DNA of 32,805 nt from Rhodocyclales bacterium (GTDB lineage Bacteria > Pseudomonadota > Gammaproteobacteria > Burkholderiales > Rhodocyclaceae): assembly GCA_026399415.1 (NCBI GenBank), contig JAPLQZ010000012.1, positions 1 through 32,805 on the forward strand, given 5' to 3'. Under the pieces are notes generated by a model that was given only the letters and a program-made list of their open reading frames with translations, was not told the origin of the DNA and did not search any database. Within the stretch, counting starts at the first letter, position 1, and each line of letters opens with the position of its first letter. The translations under genes and the position numbers were made by a program. Shown piece by piece: positions 16,509 through 25,391 of the stretch.

Positions 16509-18178
16509 GGCTTGGCAATGGGAAGCAGAACGCGAACCACGGTACCGTGTCCGGGCGCGCTGTCAATACCTATCTGTCCACCGTTCAATTCGCACAGTTG
16601 GCGCGAAATGCTGAGTCCCAGACCGACCCCTTTGGTTTTGGTGGTGAAGAAGGGGTCGCTGACCCGGCCCAGGAGTTCCGCTGGAATGCCGCAACCGGTA
16701 TCCCGGACCTCGATGGCTACCTGCCCGTTTTCGGACGTCGCGCGCAAAATCACGGCGCCCTTGGCCGGCGTAGCCTGGACGGCATTGAGGGCCAGGTTGA
16801 GGACGATCTGCTGCAGATGGTCCGGGTCGGCCCACACTTCCAGATCGGGATTGCCCTGACAGCTGAAATGCACGCCGCGCACCAGTGCTTCCGGCTCGAT
16901 AATCGCCGAGATCCGCCGGGCCAATTCACGAACCGACACCGCTCCCGGAGCTGGATGGCGAGGCCGCCCGAAGTCGACCAGATCGCTGACGACCCGCGCC
17001 AGGCGATCGATTTCTCCCTCCATCTCCGCCAGCAATTGTGTGCGTTTGGGGTCGCTCTCGCGCCGCGCCAGGGCTTGAACGCTGGTCTTGATGGCCGCCA
17101 GCGGATTGCGAATTTCGTGCGCAATCCCGCTGGCAAATTCGCCCAGCACCGCGAGTTTCTCCAGGCGCACGGCGCGCTCGAGATGCTCCTTGAGCTTGCC
17201 TGACATGGCGTTGAAGGCGTGCGACACGGACGCAATTTCGTCGCTTCCGTGCTCGGCAATCCGATGGTCGAGTTGTCCCGAAGAAATCGCCTTGGCCCCA
17301 CTCAGGAGTAGACCGATTCGTTTGCGCAACTGCTGGGACAGGCGGTAGAAAAGTAACACGATCAGCGCGGCACTCACGAGCGCCGCAATCAGCAGCACCC
17401 GCCGTTCGAGCGCGAAGGACTTGAGCACGGCCATCGATTCGACTTCGAGCAACGGACGCCAGCCAGGCAGGATTTCCGGACCGGCGACAATTTCCCCGTG
17501 AGCGGCAGCCGCCTGGCCGACCGTATTGAAATCGCCGGCGGGCGTTCGCAGCAAGGGCTGCAGGGCGCCTGCCGCGGCGTTGGCGCCAAGTTGTTCGGTG
17601 AGCGAGGCGAGGCGGACGTGCAAGGCGATATAGCCGGTGATCTGGTCGGCTTGCCGGCCGCGCAGCGGGTGACGCAACAACAGCCAACCCGAATCGCCGC
17701 CGGTCGCCGGCATGGGGCCGATGATCTCGGTTTCGCCGAGCGTCGTCTTCGGTAGCCCGGCAGTTGCGAAGGGACGGTCGGCCCAGTAGGGCGGACCCGA
17801 TGCCGCCTGGCCGGGCACCGCAAGCTGCAGGCGGCCGTCGGCGGCGAAGAAGAGAATGCCGTAGAGATCCGGAAGGTCGGATTCGATCTGCAACAAGGCT
17901 GCCACCTCGTCGCTTGTCTCGCCCTTGCGAGCACTTGCAAAACCCGAGATTCCCGGATAATTGGCCAGCGTCTCGATCTGGTAGCGCCGCGCCTCGATGT
18001 AGGCACCGAGCCGGTTTGCGGTTGCCGTCAGATGCGTCGAGATCTTCTCGCCGAGCAATTGTTCGAGCGCATTTCCCGTGAAACGATCATAGAGCAGTCC
18101 GATTGACAGTACCGGAAGAGTGGACGCAAGCACGGACAGGATCACGTAGCGTCGAACGATGCTCTTATCTATGACCAT
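16493..18178 (-). CDS. Membrane-bound sensor histidine kinase
   Basis: A 561-residue partner of the response regulator. TM1 is about residues 11-30, then a periplasmic sensor region of some 225 residues (31-258) of double-Cache-like character with no recognised ligand motif, TM2 260-279 (VLLIAALVSAALIVLLFYRL), HAMP about 280-335, the H-box with His354 (GIAHEIRNPLAAI) and an ATPase domain with NLALNAVQATP (N box), DTGCGIP (G1) and GVGLGLSI (G2). The extracytoplasmic sensor and the linked importer operon suggest detection of the substrate outside the cytoplasm. The start is ATG 18178; 281 bp of non-coding DNA lies upstream. Confidence 0.95.
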   Translation of the reverse strand: MVIDKSIVRRYVILSVLASTLPVLSIGLLYDRFTGNALEQLLGEKISTHLTATANRLGAYIEARRYQIETLANYPGISGFASARKGETSDEVAALLQIESDLPDLYGILFFAADGRLQLAVPGQAASGPPYWADRPFATAGLPKTTLGETEIIGPMPATGGDSGWLLLRHPLRGRQADQITGYIALHVRLASLTEQLGANAAAGALQPLLRTPAGDFNTVGQAAAAHGEIVAGPEILPGWRPLLEVESMAVLKSFALERRVLLIAALVSAALIVLLFYRLSQQLRKRIGLLLSGAKAISSGQLDHRIAEHGSDEIASVSHAFNAMSGKLKEHLERAVRLEKLAVLGEFASGIAHEIRNPLAAIKTSVQALARRESDPKRTQLLAEMEGEIDRLARVVSDLVDFGRPRHPAPGAVSVRELARRISAIIEPEALVRGVHFSCQGNPDLEVWADPDHLQQIVLNLALNAVQATPAKGAVILRATSENGQVAIEVRDTGCGIPAELLGRVSDPFFTTKTKGVGLGLSISRQLCELNGGQIGIDSAPGHGTVVRVLLPIAKPCQPS

Positions 18179-18459
18179 GGCTTTTCGAGGATTGTCGGGA
18201 AAGGCGAACTTGCACTCTAAAGCAAAATTCCGGCCCGCCCAGATCAGAGTTCACTGCGAGCAGTTTTGCCTGGATCAATGACCGCTTGGAGGCTGCGGAC
18301 TCAACCGGTGGATGCAACACACTAGAGATTGCATAAGCAGAAGAAGTGTTGCAAATGAAACAAAGACCACGGATCCATTACACGGAGAGTCAGAGGGTCT
18401 TGATGTAGGAGCGCTGGCAGACAGTCGAGTCCCTCCAGCAGATCGCACACTAGTGTCGA
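18179..18459. other. Intergenic region before the kinase operon, with inverted repeats
   Basis: No gene is seen here. It holds an 8-bp perfect inverted repeat TGCAACAC (18313-18320) / GTGTTGCA (18346-18353) with a 25-base spacer, and an imperfect palindrome GATCGCACACTAGTGTCGATC (18441-18461) that overlaps the stop codon of the quinone oxidoreductase gene. The second could end that transcript but lacks a T-run; the first could be an operator for the kinase genes. No convincing sigma-70 or sigma-54 promoter was found for the kinase. Confidence 0.4.
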
Positions 18460-19440
18460 TCAGGTGTTCGGTAGCACCACTATTTTTCCCTTGACCTGAC
18501 GGTTGGCGATTTTTGCGATTGCATCAGCGGCGGCCGCCAGCGAAAAGTGTTCGCTGACCACGGGGCGAATGGTGCCGGCGGCGAACCATGCATGGAGCTG
18601 GTGCAGGTTGGCGAGATGGCCGGCCGGGTCGTGCTTGGTCGAGTCGCCCCAATACACGCCGACGATCGAGCGCTCCTTGAGCAGTGCGAGGTTGAGCGGA
18701 ATTTTCGGAATATCGCCGGCGGCGAAGCCGATCACCAGCAGCCGTCCGTGCCAGGCCAGGGCGCGCAGCGCCGGCTCGGTGTAGGGTCCGCCTACGGGAT
18801 CATAGACGACGTCGGCGCCTTTGCCGGCGGTGAGTTCGTTGATGCGGTCCTTGAGGTTTTCGGTGCTGTAATTCACCGTGTCGTCAGCGCCGACTCTCTT
18901 GCACAGTTCCAGCTTGTCGTCGCTGGAGGCGGCGGCGATCACCCGCGCGCCCATGGCCTTGCCGATCTCGATTGCCGCGATGCCGACGCCGCCGGCGGCG
19001 CCCAGCACCACCAGGGTTTCGCCGGCCTGCAGATGACCGCAGTCGCGGAGTGCGTGCAGCGAGGTGCAGTAGGTCAGCACCAGCGCCGCACCGGTTTCGA
19101 AATCCATGCCCGCCGGCAGCGACATTGTTTTCGCGGCGTCGGCCAGACATTCCTCGGCGAAGCCGCCCTGACCAACGATGGCGATGACCCGGTCACCGGC
19201 CTTGAAGTGTTTTACCTCGGCGCCGACGGCCTTGACGATGCCGGAAATCTCCGCGCCGGGCGTGAAGGGCAGCGGCGGCTTGACCTGGTAGAGGCCCTGC
19301 ACCATCAGCGCATCGGGGAAGTTCACGGCGGCGGCCCTGACTTCGATCAGCAGTTGTCTGGCACCGGGCACGGGGGAGGGGATGTCCTTGATGACGAGAT
19401 TGTCGATCGGACCATAGGCTTCGCAGATCAGGGCTTTCAT
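18460..19440 (-). CDS. NADPH:quinone oxidoreductase-like zinc-independent MDR family protein
   Basis: A 326-residue medium-chain dehydrogenase/reductase. ATG 19440 (MKALICEAYGPIDNLVIKDIPSP) is the true start; the longer track ORF runs back antisense through the SDR gene. The GroES-like half has AAVNFPDALMVQGLYQ and TPGAEISGIVKAVG, and the NADPH fold has VLGAAGGVGIAAIEIGKAMGARVIA followed by GADDTVNY. The cysteine/histidine zinc ligands of true alcohol dehydrogenases are missing, so it is of the quinone/enoyl reductase type. It lies 14 bp after the SDR on the same strand, with AGGAAAA upstream. Physiological substrate unknown. Confidence 0.92.
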   Translation of the reverse strand: MKALICEAYGPIDNLVIKDIPSPVPGARQLLIEVRAAAVNFPDALMVQGLYQVKPPLPFTPGAEISGIVKAVGAEVKHFKAGDRVIAIVGQGGFAEECLADAAKTMSLPAGMDFETGAALVLTYCTSLHALRDCGHLQAGETLVVLGAAGGVGIAAIEIGKAMGARVIAAASSDDKLELCKRVGADDTVNYSTENLKDRINELTAGKGADVVYDPVGGPYTEPALRALAWHGRLLVIGFAAGDIPKIPLNLALLKERSIVGVYWGDSTKHDPAGHLANLHQLHAWFAAGTIRPVVSEHFSLAAAADAIAKIANRQVKGKIVVLPNT

Positions 19441-19454
19441 TGGGGGTTTTCCTG

Positions 19455-20294
19455 TTATGCCAGCGGCGTCGGATTGCGCTGGTTCATGATGTCGTCCATC
19501 CGCAACTGGATGGCGTTGTTGATCTTGCGGTGGGGGATGACATAGAAGCGTCCCTCGCCGATGGCGTCGAACACGGCGCTGGCCATGTCGGTGGCGGTCA
19601 GGCGGCCGGACTTGACCGCCTGCCCCATGCGCTCCTCGTAGGCGGCGGAAAGGCCGGCGGCGGGCGCGGCGGAACCGTAGCGATCCTGCCGGTTGCGCGA
19701 GGACTGGTGGATGCCGGTCGGCACCCAGGCCGGGCACAGCAGCGAGACGCCGACTTTCGCCTTGGCCGCGGCGAGTTCGCCGTAGAGCGTTTCGGACAGC
19801 GTCACCACGCCGTGCTTGCTGACGTTGTAGGCCGCCATGCCCGGCGTGGACAAGAGCCCGGCGACCGACGAGGTATTCACGATGTGGCCGTCGTCGCCCT
19901 GCGCCAGCATCTTCGGCAGGAAGTGGTGGATGCCGTGAATCACGCTCCAGAGATTGACGCCGAGCACCCATTCCCAGTCGGCCGTGCTGTGCTCCCAGGT
20001 GACGCGCGTCAAGCCGACGCCGGCGTTGTTGCACAGCAGATGCACGCCGCCAAAGCGGGCGAAGGCGGCGTCGGCCAGCGCAGCGATTTCATCTTCGCGG
20101 CTGACGTCTGTCCTTTGCAGCAGCAGTCGTTCGGCGGGCAGGCCCAGCGTTGCCGTGGCTTCTTCCAGCCGGCTGAATTCGATATCGGCCAGCACCAGTT
20201 GCATGCCCTCCTGGGCAGCGCGCCGTGCCAGTTCGAGGCCGATGCCGCTGGCAGCGCCGGTGATGACCGCGGTGCGGTCGCGGAAGTGTTTCAT
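19455..20294 (-). CDS. Short-chain dehydrogenase/reductase
   Basis: A 279-residue NAD(P)-dependent oxidoreductase. ATG 20294 (MKHFRDRTAVITGAASGIG) has GAGGA seven bases upstream, better than the track start at 20444. The Rossmann glycine motif is TGAASGIG (residues 13-20), the structural motif CNNAGVG, and the catalytic set Ser in NTSSVAG with YNVSK (Tyr-x-x-x-Lys). The C-terminal portion resembles SDRs used in lipid and ketone metabolism. It is divergent from the wax ester synthase operon with 176 bp between, so a link to acyl-lipid turnover is possible but unproven. Confidence 0.93.
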   Translation of the reverse strand: MKHFRDRTAVITGAASGIGLELARRAAQEGMQLVLADIEFSRLEEATATLGLPAERLLLQRTDVSREDEIAALADAAFARFGGVHLLCNNAGVGLTRVTWEHSTADWEWVLGVNLWSVIHGIHHFLPKMLAQGDDGHIVNTSSVAGLLSTPGMAAYNVSKHGVVTLSETLYGELAAAKAKVGVSLLCPAWVPTGIHQSSRNRQDRYGSAAPAAGLSAAYEERMGQAVKSGRLTATDMASAVFDAIGEGRFYVIPHRKINNAIQLRMDDIMNQRNPTPLA

Positions 20295-20470
20295 GAGCGG
20301 GTCCTCGTCGGGTATGCCCGGCTGACAGGGCGGGTGAAGGGGTTTTAGAGTCCTGCCTCTAGAGGGCAAGTGGGCTGGCGTGTTCGGATTATACTGATCC
20401 GGAAAGGGTGCCCGGGCCTGCTGGAGCCAGCAGCTTGGCGGCACAAGGCAGCGTTCCGACAGGGGAGTGC
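20295..20470. promoter_or_regulatory. Divergent promoter region with two palindromes
   Basis: Shared upstream region of the SDR and WS/DGAT operons. It contains the palindrome CCTCTAGAGG (20356-20365), a perfect 7-bp inverted repeat CTGCTGG-AG-CCAGCAG (20418-20433), and an AT-rich ATTATACT (20388-20395) that reads TATACT rightward and TATAAT leftward. No matching -35 hexamer is obvious for either direction, so the exact promoters are not assigned. The palindromes are candidate operators for a lipid or stress regulator not encoded in the window. Confidence 0.45.
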
Positions 20471-22033
20471 ATGAGCGGGAAACATAGCAGGGATTCCGGG
20501 ATCGAAACCCTTAGCGGTGTCGATGGCGCTTTTCTCAATCTCGAAACCGCGGCGACGCCGATGCATGTCGGCTCGCTGCATCTGTTCGAGGTGCCGGCAG
20601 GCTACCAGGGCAACTTCTTTGCCGCCGTCAGGCACATGATGGAGAGCCGCATGGTGCCGGTGCTGCGTCGCCGTCTGGCGACCCTGCCGCTGCAACTGGC
20701 GAATCCGGTCTGGCTGCAGGGCGAGATCGATCTTGACCATCACGTCCGCCGCGTGCGCATCCCCAAGCCGGGCACCTGGGCGCAGCTGGAGGCCGTGGTG
20801 GCCGACCTGCATGCCGAGTTGCTCGACCGTTCGCGTCCGCTGTGGATGCTGTATGTACTGGAGGGCCTCGCCAGCGGCGAGAAGGCCTACTATTTCAAGA
20901 TCCATCACGCCATGCTCGACGGCCAGGCCGGCGTGGCGCTGGCCGGCGCGCTGTTCGATACCTCGTCCGATGTCGTGCCGGCGCGGAAGCGCAAGGCGCA
21001 GCCGGTCGCATCCGGCACAAAACCGGCCGCAGGCAAACCGGGAACACCGGCGTTGATCGCGGCCGCTTTCCGTCACGACGCTGCGCAATACATCAAGCTG
21101 GTGCGCGAACTGCCGGGCGTGGTGCGAACGTTGGCGGGCATCGTCAGGAGTTCCGCCGGCCGGGCGCGCGGCAAGGCGGGGACGGAGCAGGCGGCTGATC
21201 TTGGCCAGCTGCGCCGCAGCGTCTCCTTTGGTCCACGCACCGCATTCAACGTGACGATCACCCCCGAGCGCGGTTTTGCCACGGCCGCGGTGCCGCGCGA
21301 CGAGCTGAAGGCGATTGCCGCCGCCAACGAGGCGACCGTCAATGACGTTGTCCTCGCCCTGTGCAGCGGCGCCCTGCGCCGCTACCTGCAGCGCAGCGGA
21401 CCGATGCCGCGCAAGTCGCTGATTGCCTCGATGCCGATCTCGCTGCGTGAGCAGGGCAACACCGAGATGCGCACCCAGGCCACGCTGAGCCTGGTCAGCC
21501 TGGCGACCAACGTGGCCGACCCGGTCAAGCGCCTGCGGGCCATTCGCGACTCGGCCGGCGCCACCAAGGCGGTGGCGCGCAGCGCCAAATCGGTGATACC
21601 GACCGATTTCCCGCTGATCGGCGTGCCCTGGATACTCGGCGCACTGGCCGCGCTGTATGGCCGCAGCCGCGTCGTCGATACGCTGCCGGTGCTGGCCAAC
21701 GTGCTGGTGTCCAACGTGCCCGGTCCCCCGGTGTCGCTGTATGTCGATGGGCTGCGCATGAGCGGCTACTGGCCGTTGTCGATCGTCGAACATGGCGTCG
21801 GCCTCAACATCACGCTGATGAGCTATGCCGGCAGGCTGTGCCTCGGCTTCGTCGTCGCGCGTTGCGCGGTGCCCGACGCGCGGCAACTGGCCGACGATTT
21901 CCTCGATGCCTTCGAGGAATTGAAGCAGCGCATGCAGAAGCCCGCAAGAGCACCGCGCCAGGCCGCAGCGGCGCAGCCGGCGGCAGCCCGCGCCAGGCCC
22001 CGGCGTCCACGCGCAGCCGCGACCGCGAAATGA
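20471..22033 (+). CDS. Wax ester synthase / diacylglycerol acyltransferase (WS/DGAT)
   Basis: Condenses acyl-CoA with a fatty alcohol (wax ester) or diacylglycerol (triacylglycerol), storing neutral lipid at the inner membrane. It has 520 residues from ATG 20471, chosen because GGGGAG precedes it; the track start is an upstream GTG. The active site is HHAMLDG (His145, His146, Asp150, Gly151), with MHVGSLHLFE near residue 31, RPLWMLYVLEGL near 122, TVNDVVLALCSGALRRYL and VSNVPGP. The last 35 residues are Ala/Pro/Arg-rich and very basic. The stop overlaps the hydrolase start (ATGA). Whether waxes or triglycerides are made is not readable; no fatty acyl reductase gene is in the window. Confidence 0.94.
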   Translation: MSGKHSRDSGIETLSGVDGAFLNLETAATPMHVGSLHLFEVPAGYQGNFFAAVRHMMESRMVPVLRRRLATLPLQLANPVWLQGEIDLDHHVRRVRIPKPGTWAQLEAVVADLHAELLDRSRPLWMLYVLEGLASGEKAYYFKIHHAMLDGQAGVALAGALFDTSSDVVPARKRKAQPVASGTKPAAGKPGTPALIAAAFRHDAAQYIKLVRELPGVVRTLAGIVRSSAGRARGKAGTEQAADLGQLRRSVSFGPRTAFNVTITPERGFATAAVPRDELKAIAAANEATVNDVVLALCSGALRRYLQRSGPMPRKSLIASMPISLREQGNTEMRTQATLSLVSLATNVADPVKRLRAIRDSAGATKAVARSAKSVIPTDFPLIGVPWILGALAALYGRSRVVDTLPVLANVLVSNVPGPPVSLYVDGLRMSGYWPLSIVEHGVGLNITLMSYAGRLCLGFVVARCAVPDARQLADDFLDAFEELKQRMQKPARAPRQAAAAQPAAARARPRRPRAAATAK

Positions 22034-22893
22034 CCGGAGCGCTTGCCATGCCCCATCGCCGCGCCGTCGTCCGCCATGCCCACGTCGGTTCACCCCATGC
22101 GCTGAACTCGATCCTGGAGCCCCGCGCGCTGCTCGAAATGGCGTTGCTGCCTGCTTCGCTGCCGTTGCTGCTGCAGGCGCCGCGCGGCGACGGACATCCG
22201 GTGCTGCTGCTGCCGGGCTTTCTCGCCGACGAAAAGTCGCTGATCGCGCTCAAGCTGTTTCTGCAGAGCAAGGGTTATGACGTGCACACCTGGGGGTTGG
22301 GGCGCAATCTGGGTTTTCGCAGCAAGCACGCCAGCGCCCTGCCGCAGAAGATTCGTTATCTGCATCACATCGCCGGACGCAAGGTGAGCCTGGTCGGCTG
22401 GAGCCTGGGTGGCGTGTTTTCGCTCTATGGCGCCGAGAGCACGCTCGAATGCGTGCGTTCGATCATCACCCTGGGCAGCCCGGTCAGCGTCGATGCCGCC
22501 GGCAGTCAGTCGCCTCCCGCCGTGAAAGCCCTTTACCGGCTGGTGTCGCATCGCCTCGGCGCCGCGGCACATGTGATGCAGCCGCGGGCCAAGACGCTGC
22601 GCGAGAAGCGCCGGCTGGCGATTCCCACCAGTTGCCTGTACTCGCTGGGCGATGGCGTGGTGCCACCGCAGGAGGCCACCATCGACGGCGATCCGGCCTT
22701 CCACGAAAACATCCAGGTGCCCGGCAGCCATCTCGGGCTGGGCTTCAACGGCATCGTGCTGGCCATCGTCGCCGATCGTCTGGCGCAGCCGGAAGAAGAC
22801 TGGCAGCCGTTTCACCCGCAGCGCATGCTCGGCCGCGTGTGGCACATGACTTCGGGCGCGTCGCGGGTCGACGCGCCTGCCCAGGCGGCTTGA
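22030..22893 (+). CDS. Alpha/beta hydrolase between two WS/DGAT genes
   Basis: A 287-residue alpha/beta hydrolase. Visible elements are the oxyanion strand HPVLLLPGFLADEKSL, nucleophile elbow GWSLGG, and a probable catalytic His in GSHLGLGFNG near the C-terminus; an Asp in the YSLGDGVV strand completes a plausible triad. It has a PhaC/lipase-like flavour rather than a clear family. ATG 22030 overlaps the WS/DGAT stop; ATG 22048 is an alternative. Its place between two acyltransferases suggests hydrolysis or remodelling of neutral lipid or acyl esters. Confidence 0.88.
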   Translation: MTGALAMPHRRAVVRHAHVGSPHALNSILEPRALLEMALLPASLPLLLQAPRGDGHPVLLLPGFLADEKSLIALKLFLQSKGYDVHTWGLGRNLGFRSKHASALPQKIRYLHHIAGRKVSLVGWSLGGVFSLYGAESTLECVRSIITLGSPVSVDAAGSQSPPAVKALYRLVSHRLGAAAHVMQPRAKTLREKRRLAIPTSCLYSLGDGVVPPQEATIDGDPAFHENIQVPGSHLGLGFNGIVLAIVADRLAQPEEDWQPFHPQRMLGRVWHMTSGASRVDAPAQAA

Positions 22894-22912
22894 ATCTCAT
22901 CGAAGGAATCGA

Positions 22913-24448
22913 ATGCGACAACTCAGCGAACACGATGCCGCTTATATCTATTCGGACAGCGCCCACGCCAACTCCAACGTCACACTGCTGCATATCTACG
23001 ACCAGTCCACCGCGACCGGCGGCATGGTGCGCTTCAAGCAGATCCGTGCGCATGTCGAGAGCCGGCTTGGCCAGTTGCCGATCTTTCGCCAGAAGATCCT
23101 GCGTGTGCCGCTGGATCTCGACTACCCGTACTGGATCGAGGACGAGAACTTCGACATCGAATATCACGTTCGCCACATCGCCCTGCCCAAGCCCGGCGAC
23201 TGGCGCCAGTTCTGCATCCAGGCCTCGCGCATCCACGCGCGCCCGCTCGACCTGCAGCGTCCGCTGTGGGAAATGTATGTGATCGAAGGGCTGGACAGTT
23301 TTCTCGACCTGCCGCTGGGCAGTTTCGCCGTGTTGCTGAAAATCCATCATGCCGCGATCGACGTTGCCCGCAACAACGAAATCACCACCCTGCTGCACGA
23401 CATCTCGCCCGATTCGCCGCCGCCGGCGCCGCCCGCGCCCTGGTTTCCCGAGTCGGCGCCGGGAAGTTTCGGCCTGCTCTGTCGCGCCGGTCTGAATTTG
23501 GCCACCTTTCCGCTGCGCATGGCGCAGCCGGTGCGCCGCAGTTGGACAACGCTGAAGTCGGCGGCAAAAACCCTGGTCGGCGAATTTCTCGGGGAGCCGC
23601 ACGAATTTCCCATGACGCGCTTCAACAGCGAAGTGTCGCCGCACCGCGTGTTCGAGACGCGCCGTTTTGCGCTGAAGGATTTCAAGGCCATTCGCGGCCT
23701 GGTCGATGGGGCGACGGTCAATGACGTGGTGCTCGCGGTTTGTGCCGGTGGCTTGCGGCGCTACCTCGACATGCAGGGTGAGTTGCCCGAGGAGAGCCTG
23801 GTCGCGGCGACGCCGGTGGGCGTGCGCGCAATGCGTGACAAAGCGGGCGAGGCGGTCGGGCAGGCGAAATTTGCCTGGGTGCGCGTCGGGCTCGGCACCG
23901 ATATTGCCGATCCGGTGCAACGGCTGGCCGCCATCCATGCCACCAGTTCGTCGTCGACCGTCATGGCGCAGGCCATCAGCGCACGCGAACTGATCGACCT
24001 CGCGGAACATGCCCCTTCCGCCGCGATTGCCGCCACCAGCAAAATGCTGCGCTCGGCCTCGGCCCTGCTTGGAGACTGGGCGCCGCTGGCCAACTGCGCC
24101 ATCACCAACGTGCCCGGACCGCAGGTGCCGCTCTATCTGCAGGGCGCCCGTCTGACTTACGTGTCGGCGATCATGCCGATTTCCGACGGCATGGGGCTGG
24201 TGTTTTCGGTGACCAGTTACAACGACATGATCGTTGTCTCATTCACTGCCTGCTACGAGCAGGTGCCCGATCCCGGCGTCTTCGCCCAGTGCCTGCGCGA
24301 CAGCTTTCAGCAATACCTGGCGCTGGTGCATCCCCCGGCAAGGCGCAAGCCGCGGCCACTGGCAGCGACGACAGCGCGCCGCAAGGTCGTTGCAGCAGCG
24401 CCGAAGGCGCCGCGACGCAAGGCCGCGGCCCGCGCGGCGGTGCATTGA
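22913..24448 (+). CDS. Divergent WS/DGAT acyltransferase paralogue with HHxxxDV active site
   Basis: A 511-residue second member of the WS/DGAT family, with AAGGA seven bases before ATG. The family frame is intact (RPLWEMYVIEGL, ATVNDVVLAVCAGGLRRYL, ITNVPGPQVPLYL), but the active-site motif is HHAAIDV (His145, His146, Asp150, Val151) instead of HHxxxDG, and the N-terminal MHVG of its partner is not present. The catalytic histidine remains, so activity is possible with changed acceptor choice; a regulatory or partner role is an alternative. The C-terminal 40 residues are a histone-H1-like Lys/Arg/Ala-rich tail (KVVAAAPKAPRRKAAARA). It starts 19 bp after the hydrolase and is followed after 3 bp by another hydrolase. 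Confidence 0.9.
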   Translation: MRQLSEHDAAYIYSDSAHANSNVTLLHIYDQSTATGGMVRFKQIRAHVESRLGQLPIFRQKILRVPLDLDYPYWIEDENFDIEYHVRHIALPKPGDWRQFCIQASRIHARPLDLQRPLWEMYVIEGLDSFLDLPLGSFAVLLKIHHAAIDVARNNEITTLLHDISPDSPPPAPPAPWFPESAPGSFGLLCRAGLNLATFPLRMAQPVRRSWTTLKSAAKTLVGEFLGEPHEFPMTRFNSEVSPHRVFETRRFALKDFKAIRGLVDGATVNDVVLAVCAGGLRRYLDMQGELPEESLVAATPVGVRAMRDKAGEAVGQAKFAWVRVGLGTDIADPVQRLAAIHATSSSSTVMAQAISARELIDLAEHAPSAAIAATSKMLRSASALLGDWAPLANCAITNVPGPQVPLYLQGARLTYVSAIMPISDGMGLVFSVTSYNDMIVVSFTACYEQVPDPGVFAQCLRDSFQQYLALVHPPARRKPRPLAATTARRKVVAAAPKAPRRKAAARAAVH

Positions 24449-24451
24449 ACG

Positions 24452-25357
24452 ATGACCGGTCAGTCGCTGCACATCGAATACGAATCACTTGGCGATCCGT
24501 CGCAACCGACTATCCTGCTCATCATGGGGCTCGGCATGCAGTTGCTTGGCTGGCCGGATGCCTTCTGCCACGGACTGGTGGCGCGCGGCTATCGCGTGGT
24601 GCGTTTCGACAATAGAGATTGCGGTCTGTCTGCCCGCACACCGGGAAAGAAGCGCGCCAATCTGCTGCTGGCCATGGCCGCCGCCGCGCTCGGCCTGCCG
24701 GTACGTACGCCCTATACCCTGCAAGACATGGCCGGTGATGCGGTCGGGCTGATGGATACGCTGGGCATAGAGCGCGCGCACATCGTCGGCGTGTCGATGG
24801 GCGGCATGATCGCCCAGGTGCTGGCGGCGCACTTCCCGCAGCGCGTGCTGAGCCTGACGTCGATCATGTCGTCCTCCGGCAACCGGCGCGTTTCGCGGCC
24901 GAGCAAGCCGGCGCGCAAGGTGCTGCTGAGCCGGCCCGCCGACCCGAAGAATCCCGAGTCGGTGATCGACCACCTGGTGGAAATGTTCGGCGTGATCGGC
25001 AGTCCCGGCTATCCGTCGAGCCGCGAAGAATTGCGCCAGCGCGTGGGCCACAGCGTGCGGCGGGCCTACGAGCCGGCCGGCACCGTGCGCCAGTTGCTGG
25101 CCATCATCGCCTCCGGCGACCGGCGCAAATTGCTGCGCACCATCGCCGTGCCGACGCTGGTGATCCACGGTGCCAGCGATCCGCTGGTGCCCCTCGCGGC
25201 CGGCCGCGATACCGCACAGCAGATTCCCGGCGCGTCGCTGCTGGTGATCGACGGCATGGGCCACGACCTGCCGGAAGCGCTGCTGCCGCGCCTGGTGCAG
25301 GCCATCGCCGATCATTGCCAGCGCAGTGTCCCGGTGGTGCAGGCGGCTGCCGCCTAG
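24452..25357 (+). CDS. Alpha/beta hydrolase (AB_hydrolase_1 type)
   Basis: A 301-residue alpha/beta hydrolase. The oxyanion segment is LIMGLGMQLLGWP, followed by VVRFDNRDCGLSAR, the nucleophile elbow GVSMGG (Ser), an acid in HGASDPLVPLAAG and the catalytic His in IDGMGHDLP. The family includes aclacinomycin methylesterase-like and general carboxylester hydrolases. It is the fourth gene of the acyltransferase operon, three bases after the second WS/DGAT, so a lipid ester is a reasonable but unproven substrate. Confidence 0.92.
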   Translation: MTGQSLHIEYESLGDPSQPTILLIMGLGMQLLGWPDAFCHGLVARGYRVVRFDNRDCGLSARTPGKKRANLLLAMAAAALGLPVRTPYTLQDMAGDAVGLMDTLGIERAHIVGVSMGGMIAQVLAAHFPQRVLSLTSIMSSSGNRRVSRPSKPARKVLLSRPADPKNPESVIDHLVEMFGVIGSPGYPSSREELRQRVGHSVRRAYEPAGTVRQLLAIIASGDRRKLLRTIAVPTLVIHGASDPLVPLAAGRDTAQQIPGASLLVIDGMGHDLPEALLPRLVQAIADHCQRSVPVVQAAAA

Positions 25358-25391
25358 CGGCAACTCTTCCGCACGGGCAGGGAGCGGCGGC

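Noticed and set aside
20408-20470. GTG start extension of the first WS/DGAT
   Set aside because: A proper ribosome site and ATG occur at 20471, where the family homology begins shortly after.
20345-22093. 582-residue minus-strand ORF
   Set aside because: Antisense to the WS/DGAT gene, which has the complete family motif set; the reverse frame is Arg/His/Gly-rich with no domain.
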